A stretch of 64,000 bases of DNA from CAYOHP01 sp964403795 [NCBI: uncultured bacterium] (GTDB lineage Bacteria > Muiribacteriota > UBA6191 > CAZXTJ01), in assembly GCA_964403795.1 (NCBI GenBank), contig CAYOHP010000010.1, forward strand, positions 26,811-90,810, read 5' to 3'. Each line of letters starts with the position of its first letter. The first letter of the stretch is position 1. Below are positions 40,727 through 51,776 of the stretch, piece by piece. The position numbers and the translations under genes were made by a program. The notes beneath the pieces are model-generated. The model was not told where the DNA came from. It did not search any database and was given only the letters and a program-made list of their open reading frames with translations.

Positions 40727-41152
40727 ATGGCGCAGGGTCCGGGAACGGTACCGACGGCTGGGGGCGTGGTTGCCGCCTTCCCTCGGCTGCTGATCGCGCT
40801 GGTTCTCTTCGCCTCGGGGTGCGGGAGCGCACCCAAGCCGGAAGCGGCCGGCGACAAGGAGCGGCGCGAGGCCCTGGCCCAGGCGCCCCAGCCCACCCCG
40901 GCGGCCCGCACCCTCCAGTTCGATCCCGGGAACCGTGCCCACCTCGCCGCCGTCTACTGTCGCCTCTCGGGCGGCGACAACACGGTGCTGGCGGAGTACG
41001 CCATGGTCGACGAGCGTGGCCTCCCGGACGCGGCCAGGATGTCGGCGTACCAGGCGGCGATCGGGGCCCTGGCCCGCCGCCCCGGCGAATGGGAGAAGTT
41101 CCTGGCCGACTCCGGGAAGTGCGCCGCCGCGATCCGCGCCGGGCAGCGATGA
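40727..41152 (+). CDS. small lipoprotein
   Basis: 141 residues. ATG preceded by a double GGAGGC. Signal FPRLLIALVLFASGC ends in a lipobox. The mature part is about 105 residues, Ala/Arg-rich, with RTLQFDPGNRAHLAAVYCRL and GEWEKFLADSGKCAAAI (two Cys that could pair). No family recognised. Its stop overlaps the mutS2 start (ATGA), so it is cotranscribed and coupled with mutS2. Confidence 0.78.
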   Translation: MAQGPGTVPTAGGVVAAFPRLLIALVLFASGCGSAPKPEAAGDKERREALAQAPQPTPAARTLQFDPGNRAHLAAVYCRLSGGDNTVLAEYAMVDERGLPDAARMSAYQAAIGALARRPGEWEKFLADSGKCAAAIRAGQR

Positions 41153-43638
41153 GGCCCGGACCGGATCCGGCCGTACCCGGGGCAGCCGCCCCCGGACCCG
41201 ACGGGCCAGGGCCTGCCGACGGGGACGAGGCCGGTGACTGGCCCAAGGTGGCCGTCGACCTCGAGATCCCCGAGCTGGTCGCCCTGGTCGAGGAGCTGGC
41301 CGCTTCCCGGGCGGGTCGCCTCGCCCTGCCGCGGCGCCCCTTCGCCGAGCCGGCCGCCGCCCTCGACGAGATGGACCGGATCTGGCACTGCCGCCGGGCC
41401 CGGGCCCAGAAGGGGAACTTCCGGTTCGCCTGCACCGCGGCGGTCGAGGACGTGGCCCGGTCGCGGACTCCGGGGATGGCGCTGCCGGCCGAAGTGCTGT
41501 TGGCGGTGCGGGACGGGGCCGAGGCCGCCCTCGACGCCAAGAAGCAGATCCGCGGCGAGACCCGGGGCTTCGAGCGCTTCGCCCTGGAGGTCGAGGCCCT
41601 CGACGACCTGGCACCCTTCCGGCAGGCCTGCGCCCGCGTTTTCGACCAGCGGGGCCACGTCAAGGACAGCGCCTCGCCTGCCCTCGCCGGCATCCGGCGC
41701 GACCAGAAGCGGATCGAGGAGGAGATCGAGCGGGAACTCGATCGCATCGTGAAGGGGCCGAGCCGCCGCTTCCTCTCCGACGAGTTCTCGACCCGGCGCG
41801 ACGGGCGCTGGGTGGTGCCGCTGGCCGCCAACTACAAGGGGCGGATCCCGGGCCTGGTGGTGGGGGCCTCCTCGACCGGGAACACGCTCTACGTCGAGCC
41901 CTTCCGGGTGGTCGAGCTGTCGAACGACCTGCGGGCCGCGGAGGCCGCCGAGGTGGCCGAGATCCAGCGCATCCTGGAGGAGCTGACCGGGATCCTGGGC
42001 CGCCTGGCAGGCGAGGCCGAGTCCATGGTCCGGCTCATGGCCGAGCTCGACTCCCTGCACGCACGCGCCGCCTTCGCCGACCGCTACCGCTGCCAGTCCA
42101 TCGAGCTGGCCCGGGACGCCGGGGTACGCCTCTCCGGCGCCCGCCACCTGCTGCTCGGCGAAGCCTGCATCGGGATCGACCTCGAGATGCCCCGGGGGAA
42201 GCTGGTGTTGGTGCTCTCGGGCGCCAACGCCGGAGGCAAGACGGTGAGCCTGAAGATCCTGGGGAGCCTCACCTGGCTCGCCGCCTCGGGCTACCAGGTG
42301 CCGGTGGAGGAAGGCGGGGAGCTGCCCTTCCCGGGCGGGTGGTGGTGCGTGATCGGCGACGAGCAGAGCCTGGCCAACCAGCTCTCGTCGTTCTCCTCGC
42401 ATGCCAAGAGCGTGGGCGAGGTGCTGGCAGGGGCCGCCCCCGGGGAATTGGTCCTGCTCGACGAGCTGATGAGCGGCACCGATCCCGAGGAAGGCGCGGC
42501 CATGGCCGTCGAGGTGCTCCTGGAGCTTGCCCGCCGCGGGACCCGCACCGTGGTCACCACCCACTACGGGACGGTGAAGACGCTGGCCGGCGAACAGGAG
42601 GCCTTCCTCAACGCCTCGGTCGAGTTCGACACCGAGGCCCTGGCTCCGACCTTCCGGGTGGTGACCGGGACTCCGGGGGCGAGCCGCGGCTTCGAGATTG
42701 CCACCCGCTTCGGGCTGCCCCGGCCGCTGGTCGAGCACGCCCGGATCCGGCTCGGGCCGGAGCGGGTGCGCATGGCCGCGCTGCTCGACCAGCTGGAGAC
42801 CGACCGGCTCGACCAGGCGATGGCGCTCGACGAGGCCCGGAAGCTCCGGGACGAGCTGGCCGAGGCCCGCTCCGAGCTCGCCCGCCGGGAGCGCGAGTTC
42901 CGGACCGAGGTCCACGAGGCGGCGGTGGAGCGGGCCCAGCGCCTCGAACACGAGCTCACCGCTTTGCGGCGCCAGGTGCTCGACGCCATCGAGGCCGGCC
43001 GGCTCGACGAGGCGGCGCGATCGGTCGAGTCCGGGGCCCAGGCGGCCCGGGAGGAGCCGCTCCCGGAGGCGCCTCCCCGGGAAGGCTGGGAGTCGCTCTC
43101 GGTGGGCGACCGCGTCCAGGTGGCCGGCTGGGGAGTGGTCGGGACCCTGGCCCAGTTCGACCGCGCCCGGGCCCGGGCCGTGGTCGCCTCCGGGGCCATG
43201 ACGGTCGAGGTCGACGCCACCCGGCTCGAGCGGGTGGCCGGATCGGGGGCGGCCGGCGGGGCGTCGGGTACGGGCGCCGGGTCCGGGGGGGCGAAGGCGG
43301 CGAGCCGGCAGGGTGGTGGGGCCGGGCGGCCGCGCCGGAGCCCACCGCCGGCGGCGGGCGGGGAGGCCGACGAGGACCCGGGAGGCGAACCGGCCGTGGT
43401 GCGGCAGTCCATGCTGCTCGGACTCCGCACCGAGGAGGCCCGGGAGCGGCTGGAGGGCGACATCGACCAGGCCCTGGCGGACGGCCTCGACGGGATCCGC
43501 ATCGTGCATGGGTTCGGCACCGGGGCGCTGCGCGGCATGGTCGAACGGCTGCTCAAGGAGCACCGGCTGGTGGTGCGCTTCCGGCCCGGGGGCGAGGCCG
43601 AGGGCGGCCGGGGCGCGACGGTGGCCTTCTTCCGCTGA
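41149..43638 (+). CDS. mutS2: MutS2-family DNA/ribosome-processing ATPase
   Basis: 829 residues. MutS core without the mismatch-recognition domain: clamp/lever helices (AAEVAEIQRILEELTGILGR), Walker A GANAGGKT (about 358-365), LVLLDELMSGTDPEEGAA (Walker B and D loop) and TVVTTHYGTVK. A long coiled coil follows, then a KOW-like segment (LSVGDRVQVAGWGVVG) and a Gly/Ala/Arg linker (about 695-745). The C-terminal Smr nuclease domain carries LGLRTEEARERLE and VHGFGTGALR. MutS2 suppresses recombination and, in some bacteria, splits collided ribosomes. Full length for the family. The linker is low-complexity and likely disordered. Confidence 0.96.
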   Translation: MRPGPDPAVPGAAAPGPDGPGPADGDEAGDWPKVAVDLEIPELVALVEELAASRAGRLALPRRPFAEPAAALDEMDRIWHCRRARAQKGNFRFACTAAVEDVARSRTPGMALPAEVLLAVRDGAEAALDAKKQIRGETRGFERFALEVEALDDLAPFRQACARVFDQRGHVKDSASPALAGIRRDQKRIEEEIERELDRIVKGPSRRFLSDEFSTRRDGRWVVPLAANYKGRIPGLVVGASSTGNTLYVEPFRVVELSNDLRAAEAAEVAEIQRILEELTGILGRLAGEAESMVRLMAELDSLHARAAFADRYRCQSIELARDAGVRLSGARHLLLGEACIGIDLEMPRGKLVLVLSGANAGGKTVSLKILGSLTWLAASGYQVPVEEGGELPFPGGWWCVIGDEQSLANQLSSFSSHAKSVGEVLAGAAPGELVLLDELMSGTDPEEGAAMAVEVLLELARRGTRTVVTTHYGTVKTLAGEQEAFLNASVEFDTEALAPTFRVVTGTPGASRGFEIATRFGLPRPLVEHARIRLGPERVRMAALLDQLETDRLDQAMALDEARKLRDELAEARSELARREREFRTEVHEAAVERAQRLEHELTALRRQVLDAIEAGRLDEAARSVESGAQAAREEPLPEAPPREGWESLSVGDRVQVAGWGVVGTLAQFDRARARAVVASGAMTVEVDATRLERVAGSGAAGGASGTGAGSGGAKAASRQGGGAGRPRRSPPPAAGGEADEDPGGEPAVVRQSMLLGLRTEEARERLEGDIDQALADGLDGIRIVHGFGTGALRGMVERLLKEHRLVVRFRPGGEAEGGRGATVAFFR

Positions 43639-43654
43639 GAGCCCCTCGGGCTCT
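43638..43654 (+). terminator. short hairpin after mutS2
   Basis: AGAGCCC-CTC-GGGCTCT starts at the mutS2 stop and is followed by GAAACTTT. A modest intrinsic-type terminator separating mutS2 from the rpoN promoter, which begins seven bases later. Confidence 0.5.
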
Positions 43655-43660
43655 GAAACT

Positions 43661-43689
43661 TTGACATCTCCGGGCCGCGTGGGTACGGT
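43661..43689 (+). promoter_or_regulatory. sigma70-type promoter of rpoN
   Basis: TTGACA, 17 bases, TACGGT. Perfect -35 with optimal spacing, about 90 bases before the rpoN ATG. One of the clearest housekeeping promoters in the window. Confidence 0.7.
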
Positions 43690-43781
43690 TGTTGCTCGAC
43701 GAGGGGGGCTGCTCCAGGCCTCGGGATCGGCTTCCGATCCCGTTTCCGGGGCTGCCCGCGCCCAGAGAGGACCGCCCGTCC

Positions 43782-45308
43782 ATGGTCAAGCTGCAGCTCC
43801 ATCAGGCGCTCAAGCTGGCGCAGCAGCTGCGTCTCACCCCGCAGCTCCAGCTGGCGATGAAGATGCTCCAGCTCAACCAGATCGAGCTGGCGGAGCTGAT
43901 CAAGCAGGAGGTCGAGAAGAACCCCCTCCTCGAGATCGTCGAGAAGGACGGCGACCCGCAGGTCATGAGCCAGAAGGCGCTCGAGACCCAGGACCCGGCC
44001 ACGCCCCTGCCGACGGCCTCCGGGGGCGAGGATGCGGGCCCGGGCGGCGACGACGGGGGCGGCGAGCGCAACGACTTCGAGGACGCCTATTACAAGTACC
44101 TGCTCGACAACCAGGACTCCCAGTTCGCGGGCGCGGGCGCGGGCGGAGTGGTCTACCGGGACGCCGAGGACGAGACCAACCTCGAGGAGTACGTGGCGGC
44201 CCAGCGCAGCCTCACCGACCACCTGCTCGAGCAGCTCCGCATGCGGGGCTACACCGGGGACGAGAAGAAGGTGATCGAGTACCTGATCGCCAGTCTCGAC
44301 CCCGCCGGCTACCTCCGGCTCGACGAGGAGCATGTGCTGGCGGTCCTGGGCATCGACGAGGACGTCCTCGACCAGTGCATCGGCAAACTCCAGACCTTCG
44401 ATCCTCCGGGGGTCGGGGCCAGGAACCTCTCCGAGTGTCTGCTCCTCCAGTACGAGAGCCAGCCCGAGGTCGATCCCTTCGTGATGACGGTGATCCGCAC
44501 CTATCTCGAGGAGCTCGCCGGCAACAAGATCCGCCAGATCGCGGCCCGCGAAGGGGTCGAGGTCGAGACCGTGCTCGAGGCCCGCGACGAGATCAAGAAG
44601 CTCGATCCCAAGCCCGGACTCCACTACGGCGGGGCCGCGGGCGGGGGCGAGACCGGCCGCTACGTGAAGCCCGACGTGCTGGTCCGCTACGACGAATCCA
44701 AGGAGGACCCGGCCGAGCGGATCCAGGTCGAGGTGATGGCCGGCGAGGTCCCGACCATCCGGATCAACAAGCTCTACGAGCAGATGCTGCGGACCGAACG
44801 GCTGGCCCCCAAGAAGACCATGTCCTACATCCGGGAGCGCCTCCAGGCGGCCAAGTTCGTCCAGGAGTCGATCATGCGCCGGCGGGAGACGATCGAGAAG
44901 GTGACCCGGCGGATCTTCCAGATCCAGGAGGGCTTCTTCGCCCACGGGGTCAAGGGCTTGAAGCCCCTGGTCCTCCGCGACGTGGCCGAGTTCTGCGGCC
45001 TGCATGAATCGACCGTGTCCCGGGTCACCAACTCGAAGTTCGTGCAGACCCCGCGGGGACTCTTCTCGCTCAAGTTCTTCTTCTCCTCGGGCACCACCAC
45101 CGCCGACGGCGAGGACATCTCCTCGCTGCATGTGAAGAAGCTCATCAAGGAGCTGGTGGACGCCGAGAACCCCAAGAAGCCGCATTCCGACTCGAAGCTC
45201 CAGAAGGAGCTCGAGAAGCAGGGCGTGAAGATCGCCCGCCGGACCGTCGCCAAGTACCGCGAGGAACTCAACATCGCCAGCTCCTCCAAGCGACGCACGT
45301 TCGTCTAG
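43782..45308 (+). CDS. rpoN: RNA polymerase sigma-54 factor
   Basis: 508 residues. Region I is Gln/Leu-rich (LRLTPQLQLAMKMLQLNQIE, ELIKQEVEKNPLLEI). An acidic linker (about 60-115) follows, then the core-binding region (SLTDHLLEQLRMRGY, IASLDPAGYL, LQTFDPPGVGARNLSECLLL). The helix-turn-helix (LVLRDVAEFCGLHESTVSRV) comes next, and the RpoN box ARRTVAKYRE (485-494) near the C-terminus binds the -24 element. AGAGAGG lies 11 bases before the ATG. It directs transcription only with an enhancer-binding protein such as the FHA activator in this window. It lies 64 bases before the export operon. Confidence 0.98.
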   Translation: MVKLQLHQALKLAQQLRLTPQLQLAMKMLQLNQIELAELIKQEVEKNPLLEIVEKDGDPQVMSQKALETQDPATPLPTASGGEDAGPGGDDGGGERNDFEDAYYKYLLDNQDSQFAGAGAGGVVYRDAEDETNLEEYVAAQRSLTDHLLEQLRMRGYTGDEKKVIEYLIASLDPAGYLRLDEEHVLAVLGIDEDVLDQCIGKLQTFDPPGVGARNLSECLLLQYESQPEVDPFVMTVIRTYLEELAGNKIRQIAAREGVEVETVLEARDEIKKLDPKPGLHYGGAAGGGETGRYVKPDVLVRYDESKEDPAERIQVEVMAGEVPTIRINKLYEQMLRTERLAPKKTMSYIRERLQAAKFVQESIMRRRETIEKVTRRIFQIQEGFFAHGVKGLKPLVLRDVAEFCGLHESTVSRVTNSKFVQTPRGLFSLKFFFSSGTTTADGEDISSLHVKKLIKELVDAENPKKPHSDSKLQKELEKQGVKIARRTVAKYREELNIASSSKRRTFV

Positions 45309-45372
45309 GGTAGGTTTCCGGGTGCGGGTCGCCATTCTTCGCCCCGCCCGGAGTCGGAGCGGATCGCGAACG

Positions 45373-46689
45373 ATGTCCTCCTGGTCCCGCCGGTCCCTGG
45401 GCCTGGCAGTGCTGCTGGCGGTCGCCCCCCCGGTGCCGGCGGATCCCTCGGGCTCTCGGACCTCGGCCGCCCCCGCGGGTCCCGCCTGGACCTTCGAGGA
45501 GGCGCTGGCGGTGGGTCTCGCCAAGGGGCGGGTGCCGCGCCGGCTGGCCAGCGAGCTCTCCGCCGCCCGCCACCTCTTCGGCAGGGTGGGAGGCCGCTTC
45601 CGCCCCGAGTTCGAGGCCGCCTTCTCCGACCAGGGGCGGCGCTCGCTCTCCGCCTCGAAGCGCCTGGCCGACGAGAGTCGGGTCTCGGTCTCGGTGGTCG
45701 ACCCCGAGAACGACGGGGCCGGGAGCCGCTTCCAGTTCGACCTCTTCCTCCCGGTGTTCCGCACCCAGGCGCTCGAACTCGCCACCGCCGAGGCCAACTG
45801 GGAGGCCACCCGGCTCAGGAACCGCCAGGCAGAGGAGGACTTCCGGCTGGCGGTGGCCCGCGACTTCTACGACCTGTTACGGGCGCAGTCGGTGGTGGCG
45901 ATCCGGACCCAGGCCGTGGAGCGCTGGGACCAGAACCTCGAGAGCGCCAAGTTCCGGGCCGACATCGGGGTGAAGTCCCGCCTCGACTTCTGGAACACCA
46001 AGGTCAACCAGGCCAACGCGGTCACCGACCGGATCCGCGCCGAACAGGCGGTGCGGGCGGCCATGGACCGGCTCGGCAACCGGCTCGGCATCCCCTTCGA
46101 CGAGGTGCGTCCGGCCCGCGAAGAGTTGCGCTTCGAGCCCTTCGAGGGCTCCACGCCGACCGGGTGGACCCGCGCCGACCTGGAGGCCACCCGCCGCGAG
46201 GTCCGGCTCGCCGAGGCCAGCCTCGAGGCTGCCCGCCGGGCCGCCCGCGAGGACCTCACGGTCCGGGTGGGGGGCGACAAGACCGAGGGCGTCGCCGAGG
46301 AGCTCTCGGCCACCCTGACCTACCGCTTCCAGCTCGGCCGTCGCCCCCAGTGGCACGACCTCGAGATCGCCCGGGCCGCCAGGATCCAGACCGGCATCCG
46401 CTTCGAGCAGCAGGAGGCCGACATCGTCGCCGAGCAGCGCGAGGTGGCCCGGGATCTCGACGCCACCGCCCGCCAGATCGAGGTTTCCCGGGAGAGCCTC
46501 GAACTCGCCCGCCTGTCCTACGAGGCGAGCCGGGTCCAGTTCGAGGCCGGCCGCATCACCCAGATCGAGCTCCAGAACGCCCAGGACAAGCTGACCGAGG
46601 CCAACCGGGCCTACGAGAGCCTGATCATCGACTACAAGATCGCCCGCTTCCGGTGGCTGCGCGCCTACGGCCGGGAGATCGCACCGTGA
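45373..46689 (+). CDS. TolC-family outer-membrane efflux protein
   Basis: 438 residues from ATG 45373, which opens a signal peptide (SSWSRRSLGLAVLLAVAPPVPA); a GTG 51 bases upstream is less likely. Typical duplicated helical hairpins are present: ATAEANWEATRLRNRQAEED, FYDLLRAQSVVAI, SLELARLSYEASRVQFEAGR and ITQIELQNAQDKLTEANRAYE. This is the outer-membrane channel for the adaptor/ABC genes that follow. Its stop overlaps the next start (GTGA). Confidence 0.93.
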   Translation: MSSWSRRSLGLAVLLAVAPPVPADPSGSRTSAAPAGPAWTFEEALAVGLAKGRVPRRLASELSAARHLFGRVGGRFRPEFEAAFSDQGRRSLSASKRLADESRVSVSVVDPENDGAGSRFQFDLFLPVFRTQALELATAEANWEATRLRNRQAEEDFRLAVARDFYDLLRAQSVVAIRTQAVERWDQNLESAKFRADIGVKSRLDFWNTKVNQANAVTDRIRAEQAVRAAMDRLGNRLGIPFDEVRPAREELRFEPFEGSTPTGWTRADLEATRREVRLAEASLEAARRAAREDLTVRVGGDKTEGVAEELSATLTYRFQLGRRPQWHDLEIARAARIQTGIRFEQQEADIVAEQREVARDLDATARQIEVSRESLELARLSYEASRVQFEAGRITQIELQNAQDKLTEANRAYESLIIDYKIARFRWLRAYGREIAP

Positions 46690-48140
46690 CCCCGCGCCCG
46701 TCGGCGGCGGCGCCCCGACGCACCCGGCTCCTCGCCCTGGCGGGGGCGGCCTCGATGTTGGGGATCGGTTGCGGGGCCGGTCCGCGGGTCGGCGTCCGGG
46801 CGCTCACCACCCGGGTCGAACGCGGCCCCTTCGAGCTCGCGGTGGTCGGCAAGGGGCGGGTGGTCCCGGCCGAGCAGACCATCGTCAGCTGTCCCCAGGG
46901 CTTCTGGGGGATCAAGGTCCTGGAGGTGGCGGCCGAGGGCACCCAGGTCTCGACCGGCGAGGTGGTGCTCACGCTGGACGCCGAGAGCATGCAGGACCGG
47001 CTCCGGCGTCAGCGGCGCCAGCTCGAGGGCACCCGACTGCAGCTCGCCAGCCTCGAGGCCCGCCACGGCAAGGACCTGTCGGCCAGCGAGACCAACCGCG
47101 AGAAGAAGCGCCTGGCCCTGGAGACCGCCGAGGAGAAGCTGGAGATCCTGCTCCGGGGGCCGCGCCAGGAGAAGGTGCGGGCCCAGGAGTTCATGGTCGA
47201 GGCCGGCGCGGCCTTCGAGGTCGACCGGCGGCGCAAGCTCGGCGAGGAGGAGCAGCTCCGCGATCGGGGCTTCACCAGCGAGCTCTCCTACCTCGACGCC
47301 CGGGGCGAGCTGGCCAAGGCCGAGCAACGGCGACAGGCGGCGGCCGCCGAGCTGGCCCTGCTCCGGGGCGGACCACGACGGGAGGAGCGGGACCGCCTGG
47401 AGGCGGAAGCCGCCATGATCCGGCTCGAGACGGCCCAGACCGAGAGCGCCCACGGCTCCAAGGCGGTGGTCCAGAAGCACGAGGCCGAGGAGAAGCGCCT
47501 GGAGGTGGCCAGCCGCGAAGGCGCGGTCTCCCGGGAGGACCGCCGGCTCGCCCGTACCGTGGTCCGGGCCACCTCCTCGGGTGCGGTGCTCCATTCCCTG
47601 AACGGTTCGGTGGGCAAGCGGGTCGACCAGGGCGAACTGCTCTGGTCGATGCAGGAGGTCCTCCGGGTGGCCCGGCTCGACGGTTTCGAGGTCGAGACCC
47701 GGATCTCGAGCCGCGACGTCGAGCGGGTGAGGATCGGAGCCGCGGCCGAACTCTTCCTGCCCTCGGCCCCCGGGGAGGCACTGCGCGGCAAGGTGGTCCG
47801 GGTCGGGAAGTTCGCGGTCCCGGTGGTCGGCGGCTCACCCGACGGACCCAAGGAGTTCGAGGTGGTCGTGGCGGTCGACGACGACCGCGGCCGCTTGCGC
47901 CCCAATCTCTCGGTCCGGGTCGCCATCCGGGTCGAGGCGATCCCCGACGGGTACCGGGTGGTCCGCGAGGCGCTGGCCTGCGGCGAGAGCGAGCTGCGGC
48001 CCGGGAGCGAGTGCCGCATGGAGGACCTCAGCGGGGCAGGCAGGACCGTGAGGCTGCGCCAGGTGGACGAGACCTGGGCCTACCTCGAAGGCGAGCCTCC
48101 CGGGGAGCTGGTCCGGATCGCGTCGGGGAGCGCTCCTTGA
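46686..48140 (+). CDS. HlyD-family adaptor lipoprotein
   Basis: 484 residues; GTG overlapping the tolC stop. Signal RLLALAGAASMLGIGC with a lipobox, so anchored as a lipoprotein. Lipoyl half (VVGKGRVVPAEQTIV; VLEVAAEGTQVSTGEVVLTL), a long coiled-coil hairpin (about 95-280, MQDRLRRQRRQLEGTRLQLA, LGEEEQLRDRGFTSELSYLD), lipoyl second half (VVRATSSGAVLHSL) and a beta-barrel (VETRISSRDVERVRIGAAAE). First of two adaptor genes in this operon. Confidence 0.92.
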   Translation: MTPRPSAAAPRRTRLLALAGAASMLGIGCGAGPRVGVRALTTRVERGPFELAVVGKGRVVPAEQTIVSCPQGFWGIKVLEVAAEGTQVSTGEVVLTLDAESMQDRLRRQRRQLEGTRLQLASLEARHGKDLSASETNREKKRLALETAEEKLEILLRGPRQEKVRAQEFMVEAGAAFEVDRRRKLGEEEQLRDRGFTSELSYLDARGELAKAEQRRQAAAAELALLRGGPRREERDRLEAEAAMIRLETAQTESAHGSKAVVQKHEAEEKRLEVASREGAVSREDRRLARTVVRATSSGAVLHSLNGSVGKRVDQGELLWSMQEVLRVARLDGFEVETRISSRDVERVRIGAAAELFLPSAPGEALRGKVVRVGKFAVPVVGGSPDGPKEFEVVVAVDDDRGRLRPNLSVRVAIRVEAIPDGYRVVREALACGESELRPGSECRMEDLSGAGRTVRLRQVDETWAYLEGEPPGELVRIASGSAP

Positions 48141-48160
48141 GCCGCTGCCGGCGACCCGGC

Positions 48161-50987
48161 ATGACGCGGCCCATGACGCACCTTCCGACGCGGTCGCCCC
48201 GCTCGGTCCGCCTGGGCGCTCCGATGGTCCTGTCGGCGCTGCTCTTCGCCGCCCCCGGCTGCGGGACCGGGGACGGGATCGAGGGGCGCCCGGTGGTCCG
48301 GCCCGAGCGACGGGTCGTGGTCGAGTCCCTGCTCTTCGCGGGGCGGATCGAGCCGCTCTCCCGCAAGCCGGTGAAATCCCCCTTCGACTCGACCCTCCTC
48401 ACCCGCATCCCCCACGGGACCAGGGTCTCGGCCGGCCAGGTGGTGGGCACCGTCGACGCCACCCCCCACCAGCGGGAGCTCGAGGTCCTGGAGGCCGACC
48501 GGGACCGGGCCGCGGGGGAGCTGGAGCTGGCCCGCCTGGAGGCTGCGGAGGAGGAATTCCGGGCCGCCCGCGACCTGGAGAAGGCCAGCCGGCGCCTGAG
48601 CCGCGCCAAGGTGGCCCTCGACGCGCTCCTGCGGGGTCGGGACCTGACCGGGATCCTCCGGCTGGAACGCTCGCTGGCGCTGGGCCGGAAGACCCTGGAG
48701 CGGGTACGCGACGAGCTCGCCCGCCAGCGACCCTTCGTCGAGAAGGGCTTCGTGAGTGCCGCCGAGATCCAGGACATGGAGGCCCGCATCGTCCAGCTGG
48801 AGCTCACCACCCGCCGCGAGGAGCAGGACCTGGCGGCGCTCCGCAAGGGGCCTCCCGAGGAGCGGGTGGCCGAGCGGCAGTTCGACCTGGCGGTGGCCCG
48901 GGAGGAGCTGGGGCGCACCCGGGTGGCGGTCGCCAGCCAGGTGCAGATCGCCAGGGCCAAGGTCGAACGCGCCGTGAAGCTGGTGGAGGAAGTCGACGAG
49001 CAGGTGGCGGACCGGCGCCGGCGGATCCTGGAGTGCGCCATGGTGGCACCGGTGGCCGGGACCTTCCTGGAGTCGACCGAGGAGGTCTGGGGCCTGAAGG
49101 CGGTGGTCGGCTCCCGGGCCTGGGCCATGCTGCCCGTGGGCTGGGTCGCCGAAGGCGGCGACTGCGAGGTGGTGTTCGCGGTGGGCGAGACCCACCTCGG
49201 GCTGGTGACCCTGGGACGCCGGATCCGTTTCCTCCCGGTGGCCGACCGTCGCCGCTGGTTCCCGGGCGAGATCCGCGAAGTCTCGCGGGTGGCCCGTTTC
49301 GATCCCGAGGACCCGGTGGGGGTGCGCTGGATGGAGGTGCGGGCCCGGATCCTGGTGCCTCCCTCGGAGTATGGGGCGGTCCGGCCCGGGTTGAACGCCG
49401 AGGTCGAACTCGGCGGGGAAGGCGGCGAGCCCGTCCTGGCGCTGCCGGCTGCCTGCCTGCTCGGGGGAGGGGTGCTCGGGCCCGACGGCGCCTGGCGCCC
49501 TGTGGAAGTCGGTCGCACGGGCGCAGCCGGGGTGCCCCTGGCTCTGCCGGGGGGGGCGCAGCCCGCCGCTGGCGAGGCCCTTGCGGCCGAGCCGCAGGCT
49601 CACACCGGTCTCGCCTGGGCCGAGATCGTCTCGGGTCTTCTCCCCGGCGAGCTCGTCCTCTCCGAGACCGGGGATTCCCGGCCCACCCGGGTCGAGGCCG
49701 CGGTCCGGGGCACCGTGGTCGAGACCTACGAGGAGAGCGGGACGCTCACCACCGAGCGGCCCGAGCTCCTCTACAACAACGCCGCCGAGGAGTGGCGTAC
49801 CAAGGTCACCTGGATGATCGAGGAAGGCAGCGAGGTCGAGCCCGGGACGGTCTGCGTCAAGCTCGACCCCGGCGAGCTGGCCAACAGCCTGGAGGTCGTG
49901 GAGGAGGAACTCCGCATGGCCCAGGCGGAACTCGGCAAGGTCGAGGCCTCGGCCGGCTCCGATGCCGACGCCCGTCGGGCCGAGATCCAGGTGGCGGCCA
50001 GCCGCCTCCGCTTCCTGGAGGCGAACCGCGCCCTGGTGGCAGCCGGTCGCCCCGACCAGGAGAAGGCCAAGCTGGCGGCCAACCTGGCGGCCCTGGAGGT
50101 CGACGAGAAGGCGCTCTCGCAGAAGCTCGAGGTCACCCGCAAGATGGAGGGACAGGGATTCGCGGGAGCCCGCGAGACCGCCGAGCTGGAGGAGAAGTGG
50201 GAGAAGGCCCGGGCCGACGTCGAGGTGGCCCGGCTCGAACTGGAGCTGGCCCGGGCCGGCTCCACCGAGAGCGAGGTCTTCCTCGCCAAGGTCGACGTCG
50301 AGGATGCCCGCTCCGACCTCCACGGGCTGGAGGAGGGCCTCGCCCGCCAGGCCGAGCGCAGCCGCGTCCAGGTGGCGGCGGTGAAGTCCAAGGTCCTGAC
50401 CAAGGAGAGGGAGATCGCCCGGCGCAAGGCCCAGCTCGAGGGCTTCGAGCTCAAGGCCTCCCGGGCCGGGGTGGTGGTCTACCAGAAGCACCGCCTCGAT
50501 ACCGGGGAGCTGGCCCCCTTCGAACCGGGATCCTTCGCCCGTCGGGGCGAGGCGATCGTGGCGGTCGCGGACCTGGCCAGGGCGCGGGTCGAGGGCCTGG
50601 TCAGCGAGGAGGTGGCCTGGCGGGTCGAACCCGGCCTACCGGCGCGGTTCTGGCAACCCGCCTTCCCCGAGGAGAAGTTCCCGGCCAAGGTGGTCGCCAA
50701 GGGGAACCTGCCGGAGGAACTCCCCGACAGCGGTGGGGAGCAGGGGCTCCGGGTGGAGCTCGAGGTCCTGGAGCAGGGGCCCCGGCTCCAGCCCGGGATG
50801 CAGGTCCGATTCGAGCTGGAGCTGGCCCGCCTCGAGAACCGGGTGCTGGTCCCCATCGATGCGGTGGAGGACCACGACGGCGAGACCCTGGTCCGGATGG
50901 CCGACGGGACCCGGCGCCGGGTCGTGGTGGCGGGCCGGGACTCCGGTCGGGTGGCTCTCGAGTCCGGGATCGAGGAAGGAGAGCGGG

Positions 50988-51001
<14 letters not shown>
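48161..51001 (+). CDS. tandem periplasmic adaptor: two HlyD modules in one lipoprotein
   Basis: 946 residues, about twice the family norm. Start ATG 48161 or 48173. Lipobox APGC at Cys34. Module 1 (about 45-470): VESLLFAGRIEPLSRKPVKS, coiled coil (about 105-290), AMVAPVAGTFL, barrel. Module 2 (about 507-946): VEAAVRGTVVETYEESGTLT, coiled coil (about 580-760, ELRMAQAELGKVEASAG), FELKASRAGVVVYQ, barrel ending VRFELELARLENRVLVPIDA. Between them, a 30-odd-residue Ala/Gly/Pro stretch is encoded by a repeat element (49512-49600) and looks inserted. Together with the preceding adaptor the operon supplies three adaptor modules for one MacB-type transporter. Confidence 0.9.
49512..49600 (-). repeat. 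~90-bp palindromic repeat element, copy 2, inside a coding sequence
   Basis: Reverse-strand copy of the element at 17703-17797; 44 of 46 bases identical over 49555-49600 and clear homology to the other end. Read forward it encodes an Ala/Pro/Gly-rich insert between PVEVGR and AWAEIVSGLLPGEL of the tandem adaptor, where ordinary adaptors run on directly. The reading frame is kept. Confidence 0.75.
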
Positions 51002-51772
<771 letters not shown>

Positions 51773-51776
<4 letters not shown>

